Below the pieces are notes generated by a model. That model was not told the DNA's origin. It saw only the letters and a program-made list of their open reading frames with translations, and made no database searches. A stretch of 64,000 nt of DNA from Peltaster fructicola (Eukaryota > Ascomycota > Dothideomycetes). Shown here one piece after another: positions 21,322 to 31,615 of the stretch. The DNA lies in the NCBI GenBank assembly GCA_001592805.2, contig CP051139.1, forward strand, positions 372,001 through 436,000. The letters are read 5' to 3'. The position numbers and the translations under genes are program-made. Within the stretch, counting starts at the first letter, position 1; every line of letters begins with the position of its first letter.

Positions 21322-22362
21322 TCATCCAATAGCTCGGATGCAACCATAGCAGAGCCTGCTTTTCTCTGGTGCCTGATCAAGCAGCGGCATCTGACAAAGC
21401 TCGCATTGTTGCTCCACTGTGGTCAACGAAGCAGCTTTGAGCTTGCCCGTAGTTCTCACCACATTCGACACTATCGCCGGATAGTCTTGCTCGGCAGACT
21501 GAAAGTACTGCTGCATGAGCGAATCGATTGTAGAGTTCTTTGATGATACTGTTGTTGGCATTTCGGTGTGAGCATATTGTAGTTTAGGGTTATTCAAGTC
21601 AGCGAATGCAACGACTTCTTTAGTTAGGAGATCCCTCAAGGGATAGTAGAAGGGAATGCCTTGCGGTGATTGTCCGTCGTTGATTAGCCACGATAGAGCA
21701 AAGCCTCTGCCTTTGGCAGTCTCAGCGAGCGTCTTCTCAGCCAGTCGAGTGGTGCTGTGACCCCATATGACAGCCTCGCAATCGTGCTGCTTGCCAAAAG
21801 AAGCAATAAGCCTTGTTCGCAAGACGTCAAGAACGTCTGCTCTGGTCGTACTTGAGTTTAGTGAGGCTAGAAGTGCATCAAGTGTCTCGTCCTGGGACGC
21901 CTGCATAGCTGAAGAAGAAGGAAAGACTTCCCCTACAGCTGGGTCCATGGTGAGAATCTCAGACATACTGCACGTTGAGTACGTATGCTCGGGATATCTT
22001 GATTTGATCTCGTCGTATATGCGTTCTGCATCAGATGTCATGCTTGCATCTGTGACGTGTAGTATGTGTAGGCCATAGCCAGCTCGTCTAGCCTTCTCGA
22101 CTTGCCATTTGAGATGCTGACTCAAGACATCCAGCAGAGACACGGAGCAGGGACCGAGAGATAATGGCAGCAGAAGATCTCGTGTCTTGCCTTGCTCTGC
22201 AAAACGAACTCGAAATGTCTCCATGCGTTTGACAACTTTCGTCTGGACATATCTGTTGAAGCAGATCCAGCATAGTGCATCAGTGCGTACTGTTATGATG
22301 GAGTCTCGTTCCTGACACCTGCGGCAGACACCGTCTGCCTGTTGCCCACGACCCGCAGCCAT
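21322..22362 (-). CDS. CTU2: Cytoplasmic tRNA 2-thiolation protein 2
   Basis: Partner of CTU1/NCS6 in the Urm1-dependent 2-thiolation of U34 in Lys, Glu and Gln tRNAs. Single exon, 346 aa. The N-terminal zinc-type cysteines CRRCQERDS...CWICF, the YVQTKVVKRMETFRV segment, and the C-terminal CELCQMPL...RLCYGCIRAIG are typical of CTU2/NCS2. The middle has the PP-loop-like fold (LLPLSLGPCSVSLLDVL and WGHSTTRLAEKTL). Length is short compared with many fungal CTU2s but both ends are recognisable. It converges tail-to-tail with the zinc-finger gene with no bases between stop codons. Confidence 0.95.
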   Translation of the reverse strand: MAAGRGQQADGVCRRCQERDSIITVRTDALCWICFNRYVQTKVVKRMETFRVRFAEQGKTRDLLLPLSLGPCSVSLLDVLSQHLKWQVEKARRAGYGLHILHVTDASMTSDAERIYDEIKSRYPEHTYSTCSMSEILTMDPAVGEVFPSSSAMQASQDETLDALLASLNSSTTRADVLDVLRTRLIASFGKQHDCEAVIWGHSTTRLAEKTLAETAKGRGFALSWLINDGQSPQGIPFYYPLRDLLTKEVVAFADLNNPKLQYAHTEMPTTVSSKNSTIDSLMQQYFQSAEQDYPAIVSNVVRTTGKLKAASLTTVEQQCELCQMPLLDQAPEKSRLCYGCIRAIG

Positions 22363-23113
22363 CTGAAGGATGGTCTCAACCTGCGTGTGACGTCGCCTTC
22401 TGCATGAGATGCAATGTTGCCAAGAGAAACTACTTTCAAGCGATTGGTGGCAGTAGAAGGGTGTGCTGCACTTATTTCAACATGCAATCAGCAAGCGCAC
22501 TCGGACCAGGTGTAGTTCAAAGTCAGTGCCAAGCAACCAGCGATCTTGGCCATCGTTGAAGATAAACTTTTTGCATCGTTGGGTGAACTAGCACGACCGA
22601 CGCTGAGGTCGGCTACGACATCATCAATGTCCTTCACTCACAGTCTCAGATCATATCTCAATGCTTCAGCTCGCCGAACAACAATCTCTCCTCAAACTCA
22701 GCCGATCAACAAGCACAAAAAATTGAGCTTCATCCGAGATAACATCACACCTTCGCTGCACAGACGGCACGTCACTTGGCGTATGACATCGGGCTTCCAG
22801 TAAACCTACAGTCTCGGCGCATGAGCACTAATCGAATCTTGCATACCCTCGTGGCGGTCCTTTGTCTTTTGTAACCATTACATCTCGCTACTTCACACGC
22901 CTCCTTGTACGATTCAACACGGTTCTCCGATCACTCACCTTACTGTCGAGCCAATTGCGGCATCTTGGAGCGGCGACTGGGCGCATCCGTCGACCTGCAT
23001 GCATCGCAGTAAGACCATACAATCTTTCCCTGGTCCTACCGCACTGCCTCAACGGCAGCCAACCTGAAGAAGAAAGAGAAGACACACACAGCTGAAGATA
23101 CACAGCAAAGATC
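22363..23113. other. Divergent promoter region of CTU2 and NHA1
   Basis: About 750 bp between the CTU2 start (minus) and the NHA1 start (plus). Short ORFs are present, but none resembles a protein. Confidence 0.5.
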
Positions 23114-26100
23114 ATGGCGTGGGAACAGCTTTCGATCAACAAGCCACATTTGGTGTACATCATCCTTGGCGCATTTACGAGCTTATTCATGTTATGCTCG
23201 TCACTGATCAAGGAACGATTGTACATTGGTGAGGCTACGGTAGCAACGCTCTGTGGTGTCATATTCGGACCGCATGCCGCAAATCTGATCGACCCTGGCA
23301 CTTGGGGCAACACAGATCAAATCACTCTGGAGTTCTCGCGCATAGTATTGGTGGTACAATGTTTCGCTGTGGGTGTCGAACTGCCGAAGGCATACATGGA
23401 GAGACATTGGCGCTCCGTCGTTTTCCTTCTGGTCCCAGTCATGACATTTGGCTGGTTGATCACAAGCTTGTTCATCTGGGCCTTCTTTATTGGTCACCTC
23501 AACTGGCTTGACAGTCTTTGCATCGCTGCCTGTGTCACCGCGACTGATCCTGTCCTGGCTTCATCCGTCGTCGGAAAGGGTAAGTTCGCAAAGCGTGTAC
23601 CAAAGCATCTTCGAGATCTGCTGTCAGCAGAGTCTGGATGTAACGACGGAATGGCATTTCCGTTCGTCTACCTCGCATTATACATCATTCGTTATTACGG
23701 ACATCCCGATGAGGTTTCGCTGCACTGGTTCTGCATCACTATCCTCTATGAATGTGTATTTGGCGCAGTCTATGGTGTAGCGATTGGCTATATCGCACGT
23801 CGACTCATTCGATACGCTCACGAACACAATCTTATCGACCGAGAGTCCTTCTTGGTGTATTACTTCGTCTTAGCACTGTTTTGTGCTGGCTCTGGATCCC
23901 TCTTGGGCATGGACGATCTGCTGATCGGCTTTGCTTGTGGTGTTGGCTTCAGCAACGATGGATGGTTCACGCACGAGACGGAGCAGTCACACGTTTCGAA
24001 CGTTATTGACTTGCTCATCAACTTGGCATTCTTCGTTTACTTCGGCACCATTATTCCATGGCAACAGTACAACTCTGGCATTCTCGGACTCGAGGTCTGG
24101 AAGCTGGTAGTTATTGCTATCCTGGTGCTACTCTTCCGACGCATTCCGATTATGATGGCGCTGAAACCTTTCATACCAGACATCAAAACTTGGCGAGAGG
24201 CACTTTTCGCTGGGCACTTCGGACCCATTGGAGTTGGTGCCATTTTCGTGGCCATACTCGCACGAGCCGAGCTGGAGACTGGCGAGACAACGCCTCTCGC
24301 TGATCTACCACCTCCTGACTTTGAGCACGATAACATCATCGAGCTGATCTGGCCTATTACAACATTCTTGGTCATATGCTCGATCCTGGTCCACGGCTCA
24401 TCCATCGCTGTGTTCACACTGGGCAAGCATATCAACACTCTCACGTTGACCATGTCCTACACCAAGGACAACGACGGTGGCAATTGGATGGACCGTCTGC
24501 CACGAATTCAATCTCGCAGCAAGAGTCAAGCGTCCAGCAGAGCAGACGACTCTGACATGGACGAGAAGGAGAAGAGGCTGTCACCGAGTGATCTCACTCC
24601 AGGCACATTCCTGCGTAGACAACGCGAGGATGACGGCAAAGGACGCAGCAGTCGCAATTCTAGTCGTCACAGATCAAGGCGTAGTCGCAATTGGGACAAT
24701 GGTATTGGTCCTGGCGGTCCAGTCAGTGAATCTGCGATTCGACCTGCACGCAGGCAAGAGGAGGAGAAACCGCAGTCCATAAGTCGTAGTGATTCAGAGA
24801 CCCTGGCAGCGAAGAGCGAATCTCCGTCGAAGGAAAAGGACACCCCAGGGGACTCTGACCCACAATCGCCAGGCGAGATCTACGAAGAAGGGGATGACAC
24901 AGTCTACGAGGATGAAGAAGGCAACGTGCTTGCTGTTGAGCCAACTCACGAGCACAATGAAAAGAACAGAGAACATGATGAAGTCGACGAGGGCAAAAGA
25001 CTCATGCGAAAGGAGTCTGCTAATAAAGAAGGAGTCGCCACGAAGAAGGACGATCCAAACCACGACACTGCTGATGAGGTGAAGGACAAGGTCGCTGGCG
25101 TTGAGAACGAAGCCGAAGAGCACCCTGAACGACCGGGTCGACAATGGATCAGTGGTCTATCGAAGCTCACCGGCATGAACACACTGCGCAAACATGCTGA
25201 CAGCGACAGCAAACCAGAGAAACCAAAGGAAACTCGTGGACCTGCCCGTGCCTACCAGTATGGTAACACCATCATCGTTGAGGACGAGGATGGAGAAGTT
25301 ATCAAGAAATTCGACATTCCAGCACCTAGCAGAAATACAGGCGCCGATTCTGACCGTGCGAAGCATCGTATTGGACGCATGGGCAAGATGCTTGGACTTG
25401 GCAGCGAGGATGTTGATGAGGCAGTCGCTTCTGCTGCAGGACCATCTGAAGACAAGCCTAAACGACCGGCCGCCCACGGAATGCGCAGTAGTCGTCGAAA
25501 CGCAGAACCAGATCCTAATGATGAGCGTCTGCGCTTCACTGTTGGCACTGACGGTCGCCGGTTGAGTACAGCGGAGTTCATCCACCACATCAGCAAGGCT
25601 GATCCTAAGACACGAGCCGATATCGTCGAGAACAGCACAGCACCCGAGGAGGTCAAGCGCGAGGCACGAAAAGAAGTCCGCGAGCAGGCAGCGCTCAAGC
25701 GAAGCAACACTGCATCTGCCAACGTGCCTGTGGTACATGAAGATGCCGAAGAAGAAGTGGGCGACATCCGCGGCTCTGATGACGATCTCAAGCTGGTAGA
25801 TGACGAGCACGAAGACGTGCCGTTCCACGACGTCTCTTCTGAGCTGGCGAAGCGCAACTTACAAGAAGGCGAGACTGCTGCAGCCCGTCGTCGAAGACTG
25901 GCAATGCAGCGTAAGGACGATTCAGACGATGATGGTACCGAGAGACAGCCGCCTCGTGGTAGAGGACCAGTCGCAAGCCTGAATCGTAACGATAGCGATA
26001 CTGCCGAGACGGCGGCAGAGCGGAGACGAAGACTGGGAGCCCTCGGAAAGAGTAAAGATCAGGACAGCGACAGTGAAGAGGAGCAGCCACGGCGAGGCAT

Positions 26101-26200
26101 TAGATTTGATGAACCAGCTCGTCCTGGACCTTCCGAGAAGGATACTAATAAGCCACGCGGCAGCATGTTACGTTGGGGCGAGAATCGCAAGAGTGGCTAG
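23114..26200 (+). CDS. NHA1: Plasma-membrane Na+(K+)/H+ antiporter
   Basis: Exports Na+/K+ in exchange for protons at the plasma membrane. Single exon, 1028 aa: about 430 residues of transmembrane core followed by a long charged cytosolic tail, the CPA1 fungal Nha1/Sod2 layout. The N-terminus INKPHLVYIILGAFTSLFML is family-typical; transport motifs are TATDPVLASSVV (Asp-145) and SAESGCNDGMAFPF (Asn-177, Asp-178). The tail is Ser/Glu/Arg-rich with segments conserved in the family (GLSKLTGMNTLRKH, RAYQYGNTIIVEDEDGEVI) and two copies of an ETAAxRRRRL motif near the end (ETAAARRRRL and ETAAERRRRL). It converges on CHS7 with a 111-bp gap. Confidence 0.96.
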   Translation: MAWEQLSINKPHLVYIILGAFTSLFMLCSSLIKERLYIGEATVATLCGVIFGPHAANLIDPGTWGNTDQITLEFSRIVLVVQCFAVGVELPKAYMERHWRSVVFLLVPVMTFGWLITSLFIWAFFIGHLNWLDSLCIAACVTATDPVLASSVVGKGKFAKRVPKHLRDLLSAESGCNDGMAFPFVYLALYIIRYYGHPDEVSLHWFCITILYECVFGAVYGVAIGYIARRLIRYAHEHNLIDRESFLVYYFVLALFCAGSGSLLGMDDLLIGFACGVGFSNDGWFTHETEQSHVSNVIDLLINLAFFVYFGTIIPWQQYNSGILGLEVWKLVVIAILVLLFRRIPIMMALKPFIPDIKTWREALFAGHFGPIGVGAIFVAILARAELETGETTPLADLPPPDFEHDNIIELIWPITTFLVICSILVHGSSIAVFTLGKHINTLTLTMSYTKDNDGGNWMDRLPRIQSRSKSQASSRADDSDMDEKEKRLSPSDLTPGTFLRRQREDDGKGRSSRNSSRHRSRRSRNWDNGIGPGGPVSESAIRPARRQEEEKPQSISRSDSETLAAKSESPSKEKDTPGDSDPQSPGEIYEEGDDTVYEDEEGNVLAVEPTHEHNEKNREHDEVDEGKRLMRKESANKEGVATKKDDPNHDTADEVKDKVAGVENEAEEHPERPGRQWISGLSKLTGMNTLRKHADSDSKPEKPKETRGPARAYQYGNTIIVEDEDGEVIKKFDIPAPSRNTGADSDRAKHRIGRMGKMLGLGSEDVDEAVASAAGPSEDKPKRPAAHGMRSSRRNAEPDPNDERLRFTVGTDGRRLSTAEFIHHISKADPKTRADIVENSTAPEEVKREARKEVREQAALKRSNTASANVPVVHEDAEEEVGDIRGSDDDLKLVDDEHEDVPFHDVSSELAKRNLQEGETAAARRRRLAMQRKDDSDDDGTERQPPRGRGPVASLNRNDSDTAETAAERRRRLGALGKSKDQDSDSEEEQPRRGIRFDEPARPGPSEKDTNKPRGSMLRWGENRKSG

Positions 26201-26311
26201 GTCAATGTACGATTTGATGATATATGCACATAACGGAGTGGTCATACATTGTATTAGCTTGGTGAAAGACGAAAATGCTATCATAATCCTAAACGCCTAG
26301 ACATACATAAC

Positions 26312-27286
26312 TCAGTATCCGGCCGTGCTGTGTCGCACATGTGTAGCAGGCTGATAATACATATCCGACTCCTTATACATGCTGTCGTCGTGTGGAAGCA
26401 GTTCCTTGACTTCCCAGTTGTTCTGTCGTTGACCAACAGAAAACTCGAGATCCTCCTTAGTGATCGAGTCCCAGAACTTGTAGACCAGCATGACTGCAAG
26501 CAGGTTGCAGAGTGTTGCAAGGAAGACTCCATCGATATAATGCGATGCTCCGTTGCAGATGGTGTCCGAGAAGACGTACAGCAGCACTTGTCCAACAACC
26601 AAAGATGTAATTCCAAATCCAATGTGCCACAGCGGCCACCTCTCTTGTAGGGTTCCCAGAATCAGCAGGACCTGCATGACGACGTATACGGCGATGAAAA
26701 TTGCTGAGAAGAGGTAGACTACGACGAAGAGTCCGATTGTGTTTGTAGGGCTGAGTCCTGCCCATCCCTGGAACGTCAAGAGCGAGATGACGAAACTAAT
26801 GATGAACATGCCGACGCTGCACAGTCGCAGCAGCCAGATTGAGAGCGATGTACCGTCCTCGTAGAGCTGGAAGCCGACGAAGCCGTTGATCATCAAGCTG
26901 GCGCATGTTGCCGATGCAAGACCAAGCTGGACTGCAACGAAGTATGGGTATGGTCCTGTTCCTGGCGGCACCACTCCACAATCTATCAGGAGCGAGTCGA
27001 TTGTAAGGAGGGAGTAGAAGTAGAAGAAGGTCGTGATCTCCTTACGACCGACGGCTGTGAACTTGCTCCTGACGTGTAGAATCATGACGACCGTCATGAT
27101 CAATGCCAAAATGTGTGCAAATCCTGCTGCTGCTTCGAAGATGATTGTGTTGGCGAGCTCGATCGAGCGCGCGTAGCAGGTCGTGATCACGCCATGACTG
27201 CCTGTGAGTGTGCTGGCTGGGCCCACGAGTGAGCAGAGCGGAAGTGGTGTTTTTGCGCAGATCGAGACGAAGTCGCCGAATGCCAT
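26312..27286 (-). CDS. CHS7: Chitin synthase export chaperone
   Basis: ER membrane chaperone that lets chitin synthase (Chs3-type) leave the ER. Single exon, 324 aa. The N-terminus MAFGDFVSICAKTPLPLCS is nearly diagnostic for Chs7. Seven hydrophobic segments follow, with CGVVPPGTGPYPYFVA, NGFVGFQLYEDGT and GFGITSLVVGQVLLYVFS as family-conserved loops. The C-terminus is soluble (WDSITKEDLEFSVGQ...). It is divergent from the small membrane-protein gene, with 289 bp between starts. Confidence 0.96.
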   Translation of the reverse strand: MAFGDFVSICAKTPLPLCSLVGPASTLTGSHGVITTCYARSIELANTIIFEAAAGFAHILALIMTVVMILHVRSKFTAVGRKEITTFFYFYSLLTIDSLLIDCGVVPPGTGPYPYFVAVQLGLASATCASLMINGFVGFQLYEDGTSLSIWLLRLCSVGMFIISFVISLLTFQGWAGLSPTNTIGLFVVVYLFSAIFIAVYVVMQVLLILGTLQERWPLWHIGFGITSLVVGQVLLYVFSDTICNGASHYIDGVFLATLCNLLAVMLVYKFWDSITKEDLEFSVGQRQNNWEVKELLPHDDSMYKESDMYYQPATHVRHSTAGY

Positions 27287-27575
27287 GGTGGCGATGGCGT
27301 CGCTGAAGAGTGAGGCAGGAGGATCAGGTGTTGGATGTCGCAGATTCTATCAAGCGAGTGTATATGCAGGTCGTCAATGTCGTGGAAAAAGAGTGTGTGG
27401 CTTTGTTCTTTGGTTGTGGTGGAGGGTTGAGAGTTGCTATGGGGCAGGGATGAGAGGAGGATAGCAACGACGAGGCGCGCCAAGCGGAAGCGTGACATAA
27501 ATAGCGGCGCTAGTGAAGATCGACTTGCAAACATCACAGAATGATGGCGAATAATACGAACTTTCTGCAGATCTC

Positions 27576-28262
27576 ATGGCTGATGAGCAGGAGGAGCATC
27601 AAAACCGACGAGCACGACGAGCTGCTGCTCGAGCATCTGGAAAGCCGGTAGCTGCGGCGACAACGACTCCGAAACTGAAGTTGGCACAGCCAGACTATTC
27701 GAAGCCAAAAGGCAAGACTCTCCTGGACGTCTACAATGAAAAGAGCAATCTGTTGAGTCAAGGACGACCGTTCGACAAGAAACACGCCGACGGTCTAGTT
27801 CGAGATGAAGAAGGCAATGTGCTAGGCCGTATCGACGACGCTGATCTCGTTGGACCTGCGGGTGACGCTGTCTTTTGGGCGGTGACCTTGGGCATGCTGC
27901 ACTTCACACTCGACGTGCTGGCACAGAACCAGTATAGACAGGACATCGACTGGAGTCAACTGTTCAAGCGAAGTGGGAGCATGCTGCCTGTCCTCGGGAT
28001 AGTCATCTACCTGCTCCGCTCGAAGACCTCCAAGAGGTGGCCGACAGTCCGACAGGCGTTATTTGCGGCTGCAGCGAGTGTCATTGGCTGCTATACTATA
28101 GTAGTCGCCAACACAAACTCCTACTACGCAGTCATGAAACAGCTTCCTCCTCTGGGTACAACTTGGATCTGGTGTGTCATTGAGATGGACATCCTTTGGG
28201 CAGTTCCAAGTCTTGGTGTCAACCTTGCGTTCCTGTTGTGGAAAGGCTACTCAGTCTACTAG
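27576..28262 (+). CDS. Conserved fungal multi-pass membrane protein of unknown function
   Basis: Single exon, 228 aa. A basic Ala-rich head (RRARRAAARASGKP) leads to a conserved-looking GKTLLDVYNEKSNLLSQGRPF and then four hydrophobic segments (FWAVTLGMLHFTLDVLAQNQY, MLPVLGIVIYLL, ALFAAAASVIGCYTIVV, DILWAVPSLGVNLAFLLW). I recognise the pattern as a conserved ascomycete membrane protein (probably the DUF7719 type, from memory) with no assigned role. Two ATGs at 27541/27544 open a 36-codon frame that overlaps the start and ends at 27651; if transcribed it would act as an overlapping uORF. Confidence 0.8.
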   Translation: MADEQEEHQNRRARRAAARASGKPVAAATTTPKLKLAQPDYSKPKGKTLLDVYNEKSNLLSQGRPFDKKHADGLVRDEEGNVLGRIDDADLVGPAGDAVFWAVTLGMLHFTLDVLAQNQYRQDIDWSQLFKRSGSMLPVLGIVIYLLRSKTSKRWPTVRQALFAAAASVIGCYTIVVANTNSYYAVMKQLPPLGTTWIWCVIEMDILWAVPSLGVNLAFLLWKGYSVY

Positions 28263-29304
28263 GAGACTTGCGTGTGTGTTGCGAGACTGCTAGATGAGGT
28301 GTATCCGGTGTTCGACCGCATAGCTATCACTCGTGCTAAGGCCGAAACTCAGCAGAGCCGCACTCAGAGGCTGACAGGTACAGCTTGTGGGCAACCGCCC
28401 ATACACAGACACCACAACTCACCTTCGGCCACGAATCGAGGACGATGGCAGAATCGGTCGCTGAGCACACGGCTCACGGATAGTGCGAGGTACCTCGAAC
28501 TGCTGACGAAGAGTGTGACAGGCTGCTATGACCAAGCCTGCTGAGCACGAATTGCTGACTTCACAGCACACTGTTGATGTGCATGGGAAACCGTGGCTTA
28601 GGCATCATCACCGCTATCCTACGCACTTTCGTGTCGAGGTCAGGTTGTAACACACAACAGCTGAAGTGAAGGACGACCCTCCAGGTGCACGTTCAGTGCA
28701 CGAACGCATCCTCCACGATGGGTGTATTTGTTGTGTAGTTTCTGATACGACTCGCACGCACAATGCATGGTCTACCTCTGGTCAAGCAATGTGCTCCTGT
28801 TCCTGCTCAACACCAAGCGTACATACCTCACTCGTGCAATGCCTGAGACAGCAGCATTCCATGACATCAGAACTTGACTTATCAAAATCAGTCCTTACGC
28901 CGAGCGATATTGCAGATCGGTACATTTTCGCGCAGTAGCGTTATCGCAAGATCAATGAAAGAAGCATCTTGCCCCGTCAAGGTTTACCTCTAGAACAGTC
29001 GTCTCGTCTGCGACCTTACCTGAAAGGAGAAGGTGTTCGAGGTCGACATGCGGCTCCACCGCCGATCCCACACTTCATTGGGCTACAGAGCTGAAGGAGT
29101 ATCAAAATGACGCGCTTCGACCTCGTTTCCCTCAACATGATTGCTTCCCTTGCTCCAACATTGCGGTCTCTCGTGCATTGCTAACATAGGCTAAATCCTG
29201 GCAATGTTACTGTGGTACGGGCATGCGAGACAATGCCGCAAGTGTAGGTTGTTCTTCGCTGCACTTCACCTCTTCTCTTGTCTACACTTCTATCAGCGCT
29301 CACG
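28263..29304. other. Intergenic region
   Basis: About 1.0 kb between two plus-strand genes, presumably the carboxypeptidase promoter. No coding, RNA or repeat feature recognised. Confidence 0.4.
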
Positions 29305-31045
29305 ATGAAGACACTCTCTTTGTATCTTACGAGCTTTCTAGCGAGCTCTGCATTCGCTCGTAACCCGCAGCATGCTAACAAGGGCTATCTGAACGAGCTT
29401 CCACGTCGCTCATCTTGGTCAGGCCAACAATGGGGACCTCCTGGCTATGGTAGCCACCACAACGGCAGTGGCAGCATCATTCCTCAGAACAAGAACACCA
29501 CGAAGTTTGCCGTTGATGGAACCAAGATTCCTGACGTCGATTTCGACATTGGAGAGAGCTACGCTGGACTTCTGCCGATCTCAAGCGCAAAGAACGCCAG
29601 TGAGCTGTACTTCTGGTTCTTCCCTTCGGCCAATGCACAAGGCAGCGAAGAGATCATCATCTGGCTCAACGGCGGTCCTGGTTGTTCCAGCTTGGAAGGT
29701 CTCTTGCAGGAGAATGGTCCATTCCTGTGGCAGTACGGCACATTCAAGCCTGTCAAGAACGTCTACTCGTGGACCAATCTCAGCTCGGTCGTATACATAG
29801 AGCAGCCAGCAGGTACTGGGTTCAGCAAAGTCGGTGTTGAAGGTCCGGCACAGAACGAGCTCGACGTGGCAAGTCAGTTTGTCGGCTTCTGGAAGAACTT
29901 CGTCGACACTTTCGGTCTGCACGGCCGCAAGGTCTTTATAACAGGCGAGAGTTATGCTGGCTACTAGTGAGTAAGATGAGCAGCACATCAACCCCATTTC
30001 TGACATATCGCAGCGTACCTTACATCGCAGATGGTTTCCACAACCAGACCAACAAGGACTACTATAACCTTGACTCAATCATGTTCTATGATCCGTCTGT
30101 TACCTACAATGTCCTAGAGAACGACATCCCAGCTGTGCCGTTTGTTGACTACTGGTCAGGTCTGTTCTCCTTCAACCAGACCTTCATGGATGACATTCAC
30201 AACCGATGGGAGACGTGCGGCTACAAAGCATTCTACGAGGAATCGCTAGTCTTCCCACCAAAGGGCAAGCTCCCAACACCTCCTAACGTCGACTACAGTG
30301 CTCCAGGCTGCTCCATCTGGGTGAGTACATTGATCTCAGGTGCGAACACAACTGACGTGAACAGAACGATATTTATAATGCTGCATTACTCGTCAACCCG
30401 TGCTGGGATGTGTACCAGGTCGCCACGACGTGTCCATTACTCTGGGATGTCCTTGGCTTCCCAGGATCTATCCCGTACCTGCCAGACGGCACCAATGTCT
30501 ATTTCAACCGAAGTGACGTGCAGAAGGCAATCAATGCTCCACAACAGGAATGGGACGAGTGCACCAACAACATTTTGCCAAACGACAACAGTCCACCGTC
30601 CGGTCTCAGCGTTCTGCCTCGAGTGATCGAGAAGAACCAGAGAACGATCATCGGCCACGGTCAGCTCGACTTCATCCTTCTATCGAACGGCACTCTAGCC
30701 ATGATTCAGAACATGACATGGAATGGCCAGCAAGGATTCAGCACTCCACCATACACGTGGGACGAGTTCTTCGTGCCATACCACCCTGATCCTGAGCTTG
30801 GTGACATTGCAGGTGCAGGTGTCTTCGGTAACTGGCACACCGAGCGTGGCTTCACCTTTGTGACTGTCGATCTTTCGGGACACATGGTTCCTCAATATGC
30901 TCCCTCTGCATCGTATCGACAGCTCGAATTCATGCTTGGCAGGATTGATAACCTGGGTGTTCGAGGAGACTTTACTACGCAAACTGGCGACTTTGGCAAT
31001 AGCTTCGACTTCGTTACGGCCAATGTTACCCACAAGAAGTCTTGA
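29305..31045 (+). CDS. Secreted serine carboxypeptidase, family S10
   Basis: Removes C-terminal residues from peptides, in the vacuole or outside the cell. Three exons (29305-29966, 30014-30320, 30365-31045) give 549 aa. A signal peptide [18 protein letters not shown] precedes a Gly/His/Ser-rich stretch. Catalytic triad: Ser-216 in GESYAG, Asp-425 in [12 protein letters not shown], His-496 in [21 protein letters not shown] forms the oxyanion region. Intron 1 splits the Tyr codon just after GESYAGY. Many N-x-S/T sites fit a secreted glycoprotein. ATG 29305 is preferred because the signal peptide starts there. Confidence 0.95.
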
Positions 31046-31615
31046 AGAAGCTCGATGCAACTGCACAATATATGAGGCAATTGATGGCTACGAAGATGTC
31101 GATACGTGTATTGTACCACCTCTGTATACAAATCAGACTACCGTAGCTGAGATGTGTCAGCAGCACAAGTCATCTGGCATTGTCCCGGATACGATGCTGC
31201 GTTATTTTCGCCATGGATCCTTCGAATACGGCTGCTGGCGGCATCATCGCTTGATAATGAGAGAAGTTGTGACACGGTTAAGGCAGAGCTTGTGCAGGAC
31301 GGACATCGGATGTTCCTTTTCCCATGCTCTAGCCAGCCTTTATTAACATTTTACTTGTAGTCGGCACGAGCTTTTGCTAAAGCTCCGAGGTATGACAGCA
31401 CCCGATTCCTCCCTGATTCAAGGCACCTGAAATACCATGTACCCTCCCACGTTGATGATCACTGAACAGCCAAGCGTCTGGCGGCGCTCCGGCATTCACG
31501 AACCTACTATTCTTCCTGCGACTGTCCCTTTGCATGCAATGCTGTGAGCCTGTGCGACCTCAGTCGCTGTTTACACCACACCATCTTATACTGCGACATT
31601 CGCTAGCTTGGAGCT
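31046..31615. other. Intergenic region
   Basis: About 570 bp between two plus-strand genes; promoter of the oxysterol-binding protein gene. Nothing else recognised. Confidence 0.4.
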
